DNA from: SXMI01 sp964391365
GTDB taxonomy: Bacteria; Actinomycetota; Acidimicrobiia; Acidimicrobiales; Microtrichaceae
DNA: 64,000 nt
Assembly: GCA_964391365.1 (NCBI GenBank)
Contig: CAYMKW010000001.1
Span: 27,119-91,118 of the forward strand
Reading direction: 5' to 3'
The notes beneath the pieces are model-generated. The model had not been told where the DNA came from and searched no databases. It was given only the letters and a program-made list of their open reading frames with translations. Numbering within the stretch: the first letter of the stretch is position 1; each line of letters opens with the position of its first letter. This document shows, in pieces, positions 1 through 8,115 of this stretch. Made by a program: the position numbers and the translations under genes.

Positions 1-523
1 CTTCCCGGGGCTCGAGGGCGATCGATTCCACGAAGGGCCGGTAGTCGCCCAACGGCGCCGTGACGATCGGGAGCGGTCGGTCCCGCATCGGGCCCGCCAA
101 CGAGGCGACGAGTCGAGCAGTCGGCTCGTCGTGGACGAGGACGAGGTCGACGCGGGCCAGCAGGTGGCGTTCGACCGTCGATCGGAAGTGGTCGGCAGGA
201 TCGAGCAGCGCACCGGGTTCGTGCACCGTCCACGCCAGGGCCGTGCCGGCCCGATGCACGCGATCGAGTCGGTCACACACCCACGCTGCGGTGTCGACAC
301 CCTGCGGAGCATCATCGGCCAGTCGGTGCAAGCTCCAGTGGATGTGGAGCACGTCGGGGTGTCGGCTGCGCGCAGCCAGCCAGGCATCGGACAGGTCGGC
401 GGTTCCGATCAGGTCGACACCGTGCGCCGACAGCGACCCGTAGACCGCCCGCTGGTACGGATTGTCGTCGGTGGTCCACGGGATCCGGGCGACCGAGATT
501 CGATCACCTGGTCGGGAGCGCAC
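1..523 (-). CDS. Glycosyltransferase, N-terminal part (cut by window edge)
   Basis: The minus strand is open from a GTG at 523 to the first base of the window, giving about 174 residues with no stop. The protein begins MRSRPGDRISVARIPW and carries LHIHW near residues 59-63 followed by segments resembling the N-terminal Rossmann domain of GT4/GumK-like glycosyltransferases (a short VHDEP stretch in the acceptor-side domain). The start is chosen because a TACGCT hexamer lies exactly 6 bases upstream on the minus strand (530-535), the leaderless arrangement seen across this window. It lies next to other polysaccharide genes, so a role in surface glycan assembly is inferred. The donor-binding C-terminal half is missing from view, so the sugar specificity cannot be judged. 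Confidence 0.72.
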   Translation of the reverse strand, partial: MRSRPGDRISVARIPWTTDDNPYQRAVYGSLSAHGVDLIGTADLSDAWLAARSRHPDVLHIHWSLHRLADDAPQGVDTAAWVCDRLDRVHRAGTALAWTVHEPGALLDPADHFRSTVERHLLARVDLVLVHDEPTARLVASLAGPMRDRPLPIVTAPLGDYRPFVESIALEPRE

Positions 524-529
524 CGGTCG

Positions 530-535
530 AGCGTA
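530..535 (-). promoter_or_regulatory. -10-like element for the cut glycosyltransferase
   Basis: TACGCT on the minus strand, 6 bases before the GTG at 523; predicts a leaderless transcript. Confidence 0.5.
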
Positions 536-637
536 CGTGGGACGCCCGTCCCGTGCCCGGTCCGACAGCCGCCCGGCGAGTCGCAGTCCCGGTCGTCAGG
601 GTGGCCCCCGGCTTTCCGGCGTCGGGAGCACCACGGC

Positions 638-643
638 TATGGT
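638..643 (+). promoter_or_regulatory. -10-like element for tRNA-Val
   Basis: TATGGT ends 10 bases before the first base of the tRNA, as expected for a tRNA promoter with a short 5' leader. Confidence 0.45.
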
Positions 644-653
644 GGACGCCTCC

Positions 654-727
654 GGGCGTATAGCTCAGTCGGCTAGAGCGCTGCCTTCACACGGCAGAGG
701 TCCACAGTTCGAGTCTGTGTACGCCCA
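654..727 (+). tRNA. tRNA-Val (anticodon CAC)
   Basis: A full cloverleaf can be drawn. The acceptor arm GGGCGTA (654-660) pairs with TACGCCC (720-726). The anticodon stem CTGCC/GGCAG (681-685, 693-697) encloses the loop TTCACAC with anticodon CAC at 688-690, which reads GTG valine codons. The T arm CACAG-TTCGAGT-CTGTG is canonical. The discriminator is A727 and the 3' CCA is not encoded, since the genome continues CCC. GTG is heavily used in this genome. Confidence 0.95.
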
Positions 728-732
728 CCCCG

Positions 733-756
733 GAACCCCTGCTGCGGCAGGGGTTC
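733..756 (+). terminator. Stem-loop terminator after tRNA-Val
   Basis: GAACCCCTGC (733-742) and GCAGGGGTTC (747-756) form a perfect 10-bp stem with a 4-base loop starting 6 bases after the tRNA. There is no long U tract, as is usual in high-GC actinobacteria. Confidence 0.7.
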
Positions 757-877
757 TCGCGTTGGGGGTGGGATCGAGGTGCACCAGCCGGCGCCAGGCG
801 TCGGGTCCACCGTCACCAACTCGGCGCATCGACCTAGTCTCGCGGTGCCGGACGCCGCACCCCGAGGAGCACGGACC

Positions 878-1474
878 ATGCGCACCACTCGAGCACGCAT
901 CGGAGTTGGCGCGGCCGTTGCTCTGGCTGTGTCGTTGGCGTTCGCCGGCTGCGGTTCGGACGACGAGCGGTCGGGAGCACCGGAATCGTCCACGACCACC
1001 GCGATCGCCGATCGGTCCACCACGACGGCCGCACCTGCGTCCGTCACCGGCGGCGACTCGTCGAGCGGTGGTTCCTCCGGCGGCGATGCATCCGCGGGTG
1101 GTTCGTCCAGCGGCGGTTCGTCGGGGTCCGGTGGCGGCGCCTCCGCCACCCCGGAGATCGAGGAGTTCGGCGTTCCGGCAACGGTGGACTGCTCCGGAGA
1201 CGACCCTCGGGTGTCGCTGACGTGGTCGACCCGCAGCGCCGACCGGGTCACGATCTCAGTCGACGGGCCCGGGGTCTACGCGGAGTACGGGCCGAGCGGC
1301 GAGACCGCGATCCTCTTCCCGTGCCCCGGACCACACACGTACCTGCTCACGGCCTACGGGCCCGGTGGAGCGACGCGGACCGAGACCGTCACCGTCACCG
1401 GTGAGAACGTCCCGCCGGTGGGAGAGGGTGGCGACTCGTCCACCAGCAGCGCCGACGGGTCCGGGGGCAACTGA
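878..1474 (+). CDS. Small lipoprotein with Ser/Gly-rich linker and beta-sandwich-like C-terminus
   Basis: 198 residues. The start ATG at 878 has a GAGGAG ribosome-binding site 9 bases upstream. A positively charged n-region (MRTTRAR), a hydrophobic stretch and the lipobox LAFAGC put the acylated cysteine near residue 25, so the protein should be anchored on the outer face of the membrane. Residues about 30-95 are a Thr/Ser/Gly-rich linker made of repeated SSGG-like units. The last 90 residues, with two cysteines and alternating hydrophobic strands, resemble a small Ig- or PKD-like fold. No enzyme motif is visible. A TAGTCT hexamer at 835-840 could be its promoter. The function is unknown. Confidence 0.75.
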   Translation: MRTTRARIGVGAAVALAVSLAFAGCGSDDERSGAPESSTTTAIADRSTTTAAPASVTGGDSSSGGSSGGDASAGGSSSGGSSGSGGGASATPEIEEFGVPATVDCSGDDPRVSLTWSTRSADRVTISVDGPGVYAEYGPSGETAILFPCPGPHTYLLTAYGPGGATRTETVTVTGENVPPVGEGGDSSTSSADGSGGN

Positions 1475-1513
1475 TCGGTTCGCCCTCGGTGGGTCGCCCG
1501 GGAGGCCAGCCTG

Positions 1514-1519
1514 TAGCGT
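1514..1519 (+). promoter_or_regulatory. -10-like element upstream of the 9-codon uORF
   Basis: TAGCGT, 6 bases before the ATG at 1526. Confidence 0.5.
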
Positions 1520-1525
1520 CCGGGA

Positions 1526-1555
1526 ATGGCAGGGCGACCCAACCCGAGGCCCTGA
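1526..1555 (+). CDS. Predicted leaderless upstream ORF (9 codons)
   Basis: ATG at 1526 lies 6 bases after TAGCGT and opens a frame encoding MAGRPNPRP that stops with TGA at 1553-1555. The last A of the stop is the first base of the ATG of the next gene (TGATG), the classic layout for termination-reinitiation coupling. It may be a leader peptide or simply the entry point for ribosomes on a leaderless mRNA. This is inference from layout; nothing in the peptide itself is recognisable. Confidence 0.4.
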   Translation: MAGRPNPRP

Positions 1556-3297
1556 TGCACCTCGGGCGAGCGGAGCAGCGCCGGGTCGGCTCACGGGTTC
1601 GATCGTCGGTCGCCGTCGAGATCGACGGGCACGGCGAGGTCTGGTGGCTCGAGGTCGAGCAGCGCTGGTCCGGTCAGGTCGATCGGGGTGTCGCACCGTT
1701 CCTCCCGCTGGCGGGTCTCGTTGCCGCTGTCCACGGAGAGGACCTCTCGATCGACGGGCCGGTGGATCCGCTCCAACGGGAGGGCCTGGACCGGGCGGCG
1801 GAGCTCTACCGGAGCTGGTGGGGACTCCGACCTCCGGCCGTCCGGGCCCTCGGAACCCAGCCGGTCGGGCCGGGCGGCGACGATCGGGCGCTCCTCTTCA
1901 GTCGGGGCGTCGACTCGTCGGCCGAGCTGGCGTCCTCGGTGCTCGGCGAGTCCGCTCGCTTCGACCTGGTGGTGACCGTCGCCGGCGTCGATGCGCTCCA
2001 GTCGCCCGAGACGTCCGCAGCCCGGGTCCGTCGGACCTGCGCGACAGCCGGAGCACTCGACATCCCGTGCCTCGTCGTCACCACGAACCTCCGCGAGGTT
2101 GCGGACCGTCATCTCGACTGGGACCGGTCCCACGGGGCGGTGTTCGCCGGAGCCGGGCTGCTCCTCGGTGACCGGCTCGGCGAGCTCGTCCTCTCCCAGG
2201 CGGTCGCCGTCGCCACCGAACGGCGTCGTGATCGGCCCTACGGCGTCCATCGCGACCTGATCGGCGCCTGGTCGACCTCGGGCACCCGGGTGGGTCCGGG
2301 CGATCCGGTGCGCGATCGGGTCGACAAGGTGGCCCAGGTGCTCCGCGTACCGGAGCTCGCCGAGGCCGTCCAGGTCTGCTGGGAATCGGATCGGGTCGGC
2401 AACTGCGGGCGCTGCGAGAAGTGCTCTGGGACCGCCACGGCGCTGGCGGTGATCGGTCGCCGGGACGTCGTCGACGAGTGGTTCGACGCACCGCTCAGCC
2501 CCGCCGCAGTGCGTCGACTCCCGGCGACCGATCCGACGCGTCCTGGGGCGCTGATCGAGGTGCTGGACCGACTGTCCCGGGAGGCGCTGTCCACGGGCGA
2601 CCCGACACTGGTCGAGTTGGACGAGGCGTGGTCGGAGCGGAACGCGCGTGCGGCCTCGGGCTCGCAGACCGGTCTGGGCGGTCTGGATCCGGCGGCCTCG
2701 TTCCGGGCCGCCGGTCCGGCCCCCGACGGCCCGATGGTGCGGTTGGCAGGGGCGCTGGGCTGGGGTGACGGCGCGACCCCGCTGCACGTGGGTGTGGCCG
2801 AACGCGACCGGCTCGTGGAGCGTGCCCGTGGCGAACACCGGCCCGTGCCGTGGTGCCAGGTCGACCGGCTCTCGCCGACGTCGGCCCGGGTGGCCGGGAC
2901 ACTGGCCGACGTCCACCCCGGCGGTCTGGTCGCGCTCGTCGAGGTCAACAGTCCGACGGTGACGGTGGATGCGGTCCGCAGGATCCTGGAGGCTGCGGAG
3001 GTCCGCGTCTGGTCGTCGGAGGCGCCGCACCTGGAGGCGGTACCGCTGATCGAGTCGCTGCAGTACGGCTGCGCTCCGATCCAGGTGTCGACTCGGGTGG
3101 CGGACGTCCGGCGTGGACTCCCCGAGTGGGCCCACGTCCTGGTGGCCGACCTGGACGAGCTCGCGATCCGTTGGCCGGACGACGAGCGACTCGACGCTGC
3201 GTGGACCGCCGCGGTGACCCTCGTGGCGGCCGGTTCCGCGCGACGTGATGCCGCTCTCGCCCCGTCCGGGGCCTCGGCCTGGGAGGTGGGTTGGTGA
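1555..3297 (+). CDS. PP-loop ATPase-like domain fused to a glycosyltransferase-like C-terminus
   Basis: 580 residues from ATG 1555. Residues 110-125 contain LLFSRGVDSS, a variant of the SGGxDS PP-loop that binds ATP in asparagine-synthase, QueC/ExsB and related N-type ATP pyrophosphatases; the second Gly is Arg here. Around residues 275-290 lies C-x9-C-x2-C-x2-C (ending NCGRCEKC), likely a zinc site as in QueC-type proteins. The last 180 residues resemble the C-terminal Rossmann half of GT4 enzymes (the segment VPLIESLQYGCAPIQVS is like the donor-binding loop). It overlaps the next glycosyltransferase by 4 bases, so both are in one operon. Likely involved in polysaccharide synthesis or decoration; the reaction is unknown. 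Confidence 0.7.
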   Translation: MHLGRAEQRRVGSRVRSSVAVEIDGHGEVWWLEVEQRWSGQVDRGVAPFLPLAGLVAAVHGEDLSIDGPVDPLQREGLDRAAELYRSWWGLRPPAVRALGTQPVGPGGDDRALLFSRGVDSSAELASSVLGESARFDLVVTVAGVDALQSPETSAARVRRTCATAGALDIPCLVVTTNLREVADRHLDWDRSHGAVFAGAGLLLGDRLGELVLSQAVAVATERRRDRPYGVHRDLIGAWSTSGTRVGPGDPVRDRVDKVAQVLRVPELAEAVQVCWESDRVGNCGRCEKCSGTATALAVIGRRDVVDEWFDAPLSPAAVRRLPATDPTRPGALIEVLDRLSREALSTGDPTLVELDEAWSERNARAASGSQTGLGGLDPAASFRAAGPAPDGPMVRLAGALGWGDGATPLHVGVAERDRLVERARGEHRPVPWCQVDRLSPTSARVAGTLADVHPGGLVALVEVNSPTVTVDAVRRILEAAEVRVWSSEAPHLEAVPLIESLQYGCAPIQVSTRVADVRRGLPEWAHVLVADLDELAIRWPDDERLDAAWTAAVTLVAAGSARRDAALAPSGASAWEVGW

Positions 3298-5744
3298 GCG
3301 CGCTCGGCCGTCTGCGCGCGTGGGCCGCCCAGTGGCGGGGCGTGCCCGCTCGTGCCGAGCGGATCGACCGCATCGCCGTCCACCTGGACCGGGCGGTCGC
3401 AGAGCTCGATGGTCGACTCGACGCGCTCGATCGGATGGATGCGGACCGTCGGAGCGACGCGGAGCAACTGGAGGCTGCAGCGGCGGTCGCCCTGAGCGAG
3501 GCCCGCGGTCGCCACGAGGACGTGGCCGGGTGGACGACGGTGATCGACCACCGTGTCGCCGAGTCGGACGAACGGCTCCGCAGCGTTGCACACGACCAGC
3601 GGGTCGCTCTGGAGGCATCGCTCGCCCCCGCGCGCGACGGGATCGCGGCGGCACTCACGGCGCAGCACCGCCACGATGGCGAGCGTCGCAGCGGGCTCAG
3701 CGTCCTCACGATCACGTGGAACCACGCAGGCTGGCTCGCTGCAGCCGCCGCCTCCGCGGCTGCCACGCTCGATTCGCTGGGCGATGACGCCGGCGTCCAC
3801 CTGATCCTCGACGACGCATCGACCGACGAGACGGCCGCAGTCCTGGCCGGGCTCGCTGCCGACCCCCGGGTGGTGGTCGTCCGCTCGCCCGCCAACCTCA
3901 ACCTGGCTCGGGCGCGCAACGTCCTGCTGGCCGCCTGCCCCACGACCCATGCCGTCGTGCTCGACGCGGACAACCGGTTGTGTCCGGATGGGGTGGTGGC
4001 GGTCCACCAGGTCGCCCGGACCCACGGACCTGTCCTGGCCTGGGGTCAGGTCGTGGCCAGCGACGACGCCGGCACGACCTGGGATGCCTTCGCCTATGCG
4101 CCCGCCCACGAGACGCTCCGCAACGGGTTGTGCTTCGACTCGATGTGCGTGGTCGACGTCGAGGCGCTCGAGGGCCTGGGCGGATACTCGACCGACCCGA
4201 ACCTGGCGGGTGTCGTCGACGACTACGAGCTGCTGCTGCGCTGTCTTCGCCGCGACCACCTGGTCACCTTCGTGCCGGTCGTGCTGGGGCGATACCGGAG
4301 CGCTCCGCTCCGCCACAGCCTGCTGTCGGCGGATCACCGCCGGGCCGCGCAGCGGGTCGAGCGCATGTACCTGTACGACGAACCGGACCTCGAGCGGTTC
4401 CCGGTGGCGGCGGTCCATCCGGCGACCGGCGTGCTGTGGGCCTGGGAGGGCGCGCGCCGCCGGCTCGGTTGGCAACCTCCGGTGCCCTCGGGGGAGCGTC
4501 CCGCTGCCGGAGGCGTGACCGGACCCCGAGTCCTCGTCGTGGCTCCCGGTGGAGTCGGCAACCTGGGCGACGACGCCATCACCTGGGCGGTCCTCGACCG
4601 GCTGTCCCGAACCGTTCCCGACGCCAGGGTGCACCTGGTGACCGATCGGAACCCTCCACCGCAGCGGCCCCGACGCCCGGTCGTCCCGGTCCGCTGGGAC
4701 GGCACGGTGCTCGAACTCTGGCGGGGTCTTCCGGTCGAGTTGGTGCAGCTGGCGGCGGAGCGGATCGGCGTGTCGCTCGACGAGCTGCGGGCCGACACCG
4801 TCCACCCCGCCCCGGTGGACCTGACCGACTTCGAGCTGGTCGTCGTGGCGGGCGGGGGCAACCTCGCCGACGAGTTCGCCGAGGACGTCGCCCGCCCGCG
4901 ACTCGCGATCGCCGCCGCTGCCGGAGCGCTGGGCGTGCCGGTGGTGTGGACCGGTCAGGGCGTCGGTCCACTCGCCGACGACCGGCTCGATCTGGTCCGA
5001 CGGGTCCTGTCGGCCGCAGCGGCGGTGTCGGTCCGCGACGAGGGTTCGGCCGAGCTGCTCGGAACGACGGAGGGGCAGCCGGTCGCCGAGGTCGTCGGCG
5101 ACGACGCCGTCCGACCGGGCGGTGCGGATCCGGCTGCACTCGACGATGCGCTCGGACGGGCGGGACTGTCGCCCGGGTCACGGTTCGTGGTGGTGCACCT
5201 GCGCGACGCCCCCTACGTGACCGACGGGGACGAGGCCGTGTCGACGGTGGTCGATGCCGCCGACCGGCTCGCCGCCGAGCGGGGGGTCGCGGTCCTGGCG
5301 CTCGCCGTGAACGACAACGGCCCGGGGGAGTGCGCCACCGTCCGGGCGGCGCTCGCAGACAGGGAGCTGCACGCGGAGTGGACGCTGCTCGACGTCCTCG
5401 ACGACGTCGAGCTCGCCGCCGCGATCGCCGCCCGTGCCGATGCGGTGATCGCCCACTCGTTCCACGTCGCCCTCTGGGGGCTCGCCTCAGGTACGCCGGC
5501 GGTGCTCGTGGCGGGATCGGAGTACTACCGGGCCAAGTCGGTCGGACTGGGACGGTCCTTCGGGCTCGGTGAGTCGGTGGTGGTCGCCCCGTCGGTCGAC
5601 CACGTCCGGCTCGCGAGGCAACTCGACGACGTGGCTGCTGCCCTGGAGGCGGGAGACCCGGACCGGATGGTCGCGGCGGTGGAGCGCTGGCTCGGCGAGC
5701 GTTGCCGCCGGGCGCTCGACGGCGGGCGGATGCCGACCAGCTGA
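3294..5744 (+). CDS. Bifunctional GT2 glycosyltransferase / polysaccharide pyruvyl transferase
   Basis: 816 residues. GTG 3294 overlaps the previous stop (GTGA) and has GGGAGG upstream; a TTG three bases earlier is also possible. Residues 1-125 are charged and likely helical or coiled. Residues 135-390 are a GT2 domain: LSVLTITWNHAGWL start, LILDDASTDET, and VLDADNRLCPDG as the DxD-like metal site. Residues 410-800 match polysaccharide pyruvyl transferase: GGVGNLGDDAI at the start, AGGGNLADEF, GQGVGPL, VRDEGSAELL and IAHSFHVALWGLASGTP with the conserved His. The family adds a pyruvate ketal to a sugar from phosphoenolpyruvate. The fusion suggests that a sugar is added and pyruvylated by one cytoplasmic protein, perhaps for cell-wall polymers that bind S-layer-type proteins. 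Confidence 0.85.
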   Translation: MSALGRLRAWAAQWRGVPARAERIDRIAVHLDRAVAELDGRLDALDRMDADRRSDAEQLEAAAAVALSEARGRHEDVAGWTTVIDHRVAESDERLRSVAHDQRVALEASLAPARDGIAAALTAQHRHDGERRSGLSVLTITWNHAGWLAAAAASAAATLDSLGDDAGVHLILDDASTDETAAVLAGLAADPRVVVVRSPANLNLARARNVLLAACPTTHAVVLDADNRLCPDGVVAVHQVARTHGPVLAWGQVVASDDAGTTWDAFAYAPAHETLRNGLCFDSMCVVDVEALEGLGGYSTDPNLAGVVDDYELLLRCLRRDHLVTFVPVVLGRYRSAPLRHSLLSADHRRAAQRVERMYLYDEPDLERFPVAAVHPATGVLWAWEGARRRLGWQPPVPSGERPAAGGVTGPRVLVVAPGGVGNLGDDAITWAVLDRLSRTVPDARVHLVTDRNPPPQRPRRPVVPVRWDGTVLELWRGLPVELVQLAAERIGVSLDELRADTVHPAPVDLTDFELVVVAGGGNLADEFAEDVARPRLAIAAAAGALGVPVVWTGQGVGPLADDRLDLVRRVLSAAAAVSVRDEGSAELLGTTEGQPVAEVVGDDAVRPGGADPAALDDALGRAGLSPGSRFVVVHLRDAPYVTDGDEAVSTVVDAADRLAAERGVAVLALAVNDNGPGECATVRAALADRELHAEWTLLDVLDDVELAAAIAARADAVIAHSFHVALWGLASGTPAVLVAGSEYYRAKSVGLGRSFGLGESVVVAPSVDHVRLARQLDDVAAALEAGDPDRMVAAVERWLGERCRRALDGGRMPTS

Positions 5745-5767
5745 GTCGGTCCGCCCCGGACGGTCGA

Positions 5768-5812
5768 CCACCCCGGGCCGACGGAGGGTGCGGACCCGTC
5801 GGCCCGGGGTGG
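5768..5812 (+). terminator. Strong GC stem-loop after the polysaccharide operon
   Basis: Seventeen bases at 5768-5784 pair perfectly with 5796-5812 around an 11-base loop, beginning 24 bases after the stop of the preceding gene. No U tract follows. Confidence 0.65.
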
Positions 5813-5999
5813 GCTGGGGCCGTGCACCGGCTGGCGAGGAGGCCGGGACACGTACGGTTCGGCTGTCCGGTACGACCGGGGGGTGCGTACCGGACTCCCT
5901 TCCCGCAACGTCAACATCGTGCGGCCCACCCGACCCTGCAGGTGGACGTTCGTCCCTTCGGGTGGGGGTGCGGCTCGGATGTGGGTCGGACGCCGGATG

Positions 6000-6110
6000 T
6001 CAGTAGCCGGCGGAGGCCATGGAGTAGGTGCTCACGAGCGCCGTGATGACGGCGAAGGTGGCGATGAACACTCCGGTGGCGATCGTGGCTCCGATGCAGA
6101 ACTTCACCAT
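6000..6110 (-). CDS. Possible small single-span membrane protein (36 aa)
   Basis: Minus-strand ATG at 6110 gives a 36-residue peptide starting MVKFCIGATIATGV that is almost entirely one hydrophobic helix (residues 5-30) and ends MASAGY. A weak GAAGAG precedes the start. It lies in an otherwise gene-free stretch between convergent operons. Its composition is right for a small membrane peptide, but no family is recognised and no leaderless promoter is seen, so it may be fortuitous. Confidence 0.4.
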   Translation of the reverse strand: MVKFCIGATIATGVFIATFAVITALVSTYSMASAGY

Positions 6111-6331
6111 GTCGGACTCTTCGACGAGCGGTTCGTCTCGAGAGGTTCCTCGGCACGTCGGGGAGACTGCTGCATGGGTGGATCCACCCATCGGAAACGC
6201 AGGGTGGACTGCTCGCGCTGCTCGTTCCTGCCCGGACATCGCCGAACCGCGGGCTGTGGCGGAGAGTCCCGAACCGGCGGTCGTGGCGTTGCCCGGCGCT
6301 CCCGGCGTGATCAGCTCAACTCAGGGAGTGG
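6111..6331. other. Non-coding spacer
   Basis: Together with 5813-5999 this is the only gene-poor stretch in the first 9 kb. Frames crossing it have cysteine-, arginine- and glycine-rich translations with no domain-like pattern, so nothing is called. Near 5930-5965 the sequences CCCACCCGA and TCGGGTGGG can pair and may form a second stem-loop. Confidence 0.5.
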
Positions 6332-6353
6332 CGCTCCTCGATCAGGAGGAGCG
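6332..6353 (-). terminator. Stem-loop at the end of the radical SAM gene
   Basis: CGCTCCTC (6332-6339) and GAGGAGCG (6346-6353) form an 8-bp stem with a 6-base loop. It overlaps the stop codon of the minus-strand gene ending at 6342. Confidence 0.45.
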
Positions 6354-8000
6354 ACGTCCGAACGCGAGCTTGACCGGTCGGTCCGGCACTTCGTCGGCGA
6401 CCTCGGGCCCCGGCTCGGGTGGCGGGACGATCTCGAACGGCGGCGAGGCCGGTCGAGGGGGAGGCGCCACCCGCCGCAGTCGTCCCCGTCCCCGCACCAG
6501 GTCCGCGACGACCTCGGGCACTCGCCGGCGGAAGTGGTGGAGGTAGTGGCGGCCGTAGTCGAACGCCTGAACGTCGCGGTCGACGATGACCTTCAGTCCT
6601 TCGCCGAGCATCGTGAGCGTGCTGGTCATGCGGACAGACATCTTCGGTAGCCGCTCGACGCGCACCTTCGGTCGCAGTCGTGCCGGGACGAGCGGCAGCG
6701 TTCGGAACATGAACTCGTACTTCCGGTAGAGCGCAGCCTCTGCGGTGTCCTCGGTGCTGGGTGCGTGGAAGTGGCCGCTCTGCCCGCGATTGATCAGGTC
6801 GACATCCTCCTGGCCGAGCTCGCCTCGCTCGACCGCCGCCCTCGTGAGTTCGACACCCGGGAGGTACTTCAACCAGAAGACCTGGATTCGCTTGGGGGTA
6901 TGGGCCACGTACAGACGGCGAGCCTCCTCCTGGGCGGAGAGTGGCTCGCCGGGCAATCCGAGAATGTGGTCGACTTTCACGTCGAGTCCCGCCGACTCGA
7001 GCGACTGGAGCGAGGCCCGCATGTGGGTGTCCTTCTCCATCCTCAGGAGTTCGTAGCGCTTGTACTCCTCATCGGCTGACTGAACGCCCATCTGAACCCA
7101 CTCGCAGCCGGCGTCCTTGAGCCAGCGCGCCATGTCGTCGTCGACATATCTCGGGTGGACCAGGCAGTGGAACGGGCGGTCGATCTCGCGGCGGTACTCC
7201 CGAAGGAAGGCCTTCAGCCAGTCCTTGCTGGTCGTGAAGATGTCGTCCTGGAAGTCGATCCGCTTCATGCCCCACTGGTCCTTCGCCAGGACGAGTTCCT
7301 CCATGACGTTGTCGACCGACCGGCGCCGCAGGTACTTGCCCCCTCCCTTGCCGGGGAGTTTGGCGTAGAAGTTGTTGAAGCAGAACGTGCACCGGTACGG
7401 GCAGCCCCGAGATGCCATCGTCATGTAGTTGTCACTGATTCGGACGTGGCCCTTCCACAGCTCCTTGTCCCAGAACGGGAGCTCGTCGAGGTCCTGGATG
7501 AACGAGGCGTTCGGTCCGCTCACCAGACGACCACGGTCGACCCACCAGATGTTCGGAATCGGTTCCGCCGGACGCTCGTCGGCGGGTGGGAGAACCTCGC
7601 ACAAGCGGAGCAATGGGATCTCTCCCTCGCCACGACAGACGTAGTCCACGCACGCGTTCTCCAGGCACACCTCGGGCACGGCTGAGGGGTGGACGCCGCC
7701 GAAGATGACGGGGACGTCGATGCGCTGCTTGACTGCGTGTGCCACCGCCAGTGCCCACTGGTACATGGGGGTGAGGACACTGAAGGCGACCAGGTCGGGC
7801 TGCTCGGCGACGACCTCGTCGACCACCCGGGCCGTGCGGTCGAAGATGCGCGCCAACGAGGGCACATCGAGGTAGGTCCGATCGTCGAACAGGGCTGGAT
7901 CGAACACCAAGGACGTGGTGTGACCCTCCCGCTTCAGGACGGAGGAGAGCAGGGAGATCGCCAGCTGTTCCTGGCCCAGCGCTACGAACGTCACCTTCAT
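6342..8000 (-). CDS. B12-binding-domain radical SAM protein
   Basis: 552 residues; ATG 8000 with GGGAGGAA just upstream. Residues 1-135 are a cobalamin-binding-like Rossmann domain (VPVIFGGVHPSAVPE, RGEGE). The radical SAM core follows, with RGCPYRCTFCF at about 199-208 providing the three cysteines (200, 204, 207) for the 4Fe-4S cluster and SAM. HILGLPGEP near residue 340 is typical of the TIM-barrel core. The C-terminal 150 residues have no clear domain and end in a proline-rich tail. Family members methylate or rearrange unreactive carbons, for example in hopanoid (HpnJ-type), bacteriochlorophyll or natural product pathways. It follows CrtQ- and CrtO-like genes, so a role in modifying a membrane lipid or carotenoid is inferred. 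Confidence 0.85.
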   Translation of the reverse strand: MKVTFVALGQEQLAISLLSSVLKREGHTTSLVFDPALFDDRTYLDVPSLARIFDRTARVVDEVVAEQPDLVAFSVLTPMYQWALAVAHAVKQRIDVPVIFGGVHPSAVPEVCLENACVDYVCRGEGEIPLLRLCEVLPPADERPAEPIPNIWWVDRGRLVSGPNASFIQDLDELPFWDKELWKGHVRISDNYMTMASRGCPYRCTFCFNNFYAKLPGKGGGKYLRRRSVDNVMEELVLAKDQWGMKRIDFQDDIFTTSKDWLKAFLREYRREIDRPFHCLVHPRYVDDDMARWLKDAGCEWVQMGVQSADEEYKRYELLRMEKDTHMRASLQSLESAGLDVKVDHILGLPGEPLSAQEEARRLYVAHTPKRIQVFWLKYLPGVELTRAAVERGELGQEDVDLINRGQSGHFHAPSTEDTAEAALYRKYEFMFRTLPLVPARLRPKVRVERLPKMSVRMTSTLTMLGEGLKVIVDRDVQAFDYGRHYLHHFRRRVPEVVADLVRGRGRLRRVAPPPRPASPPFEIVPPPEPGPEVADEVPDRPVKLAFGRRSS

Positions 8001-8037
8001 GGATCATTCCTCCCGCCAGATCGTTCTGCCCACGTGG

Positions 8038-8043
8038 ACGGTA
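8038..8043 (-). promoter_or_regulatory. -10-like element before the radical SAM gene
   Basis: TACCGT on the minus strand predicts a start of transcription near 8030 and a leader of about 30 bases with a strong Shine-Dalgarno. A GTG at 8033 begins a 9-codon frame that stops 3 bases before the ATG, but it sits only 4 bases from the hexamer. Confidence 0.4.
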
Positions 8044-8115
8044 GCTGCGAAGGAGGGGACCATGCCACCGATCGGCGAAGCGGTCGGGTTGCTCGGCGTC
8101 CACGACGCCTCCTCC

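Noticed and set aside
2238..4805. 855-codon open frame on the minus strand
   Set aside because: It lies opposite two genes with clear domains, and its translation is Arg/Pro/His-rich without motifs. It is a typical shadow frame in GC-rich DNA.
5883..6650. 255-codon plus-strand frame in the gene-poor stretch
   Set aside because: The translation is Cys/Arg/Gly-rich, has no hydrophobic core and overlaps the end of the radical SAM gene.
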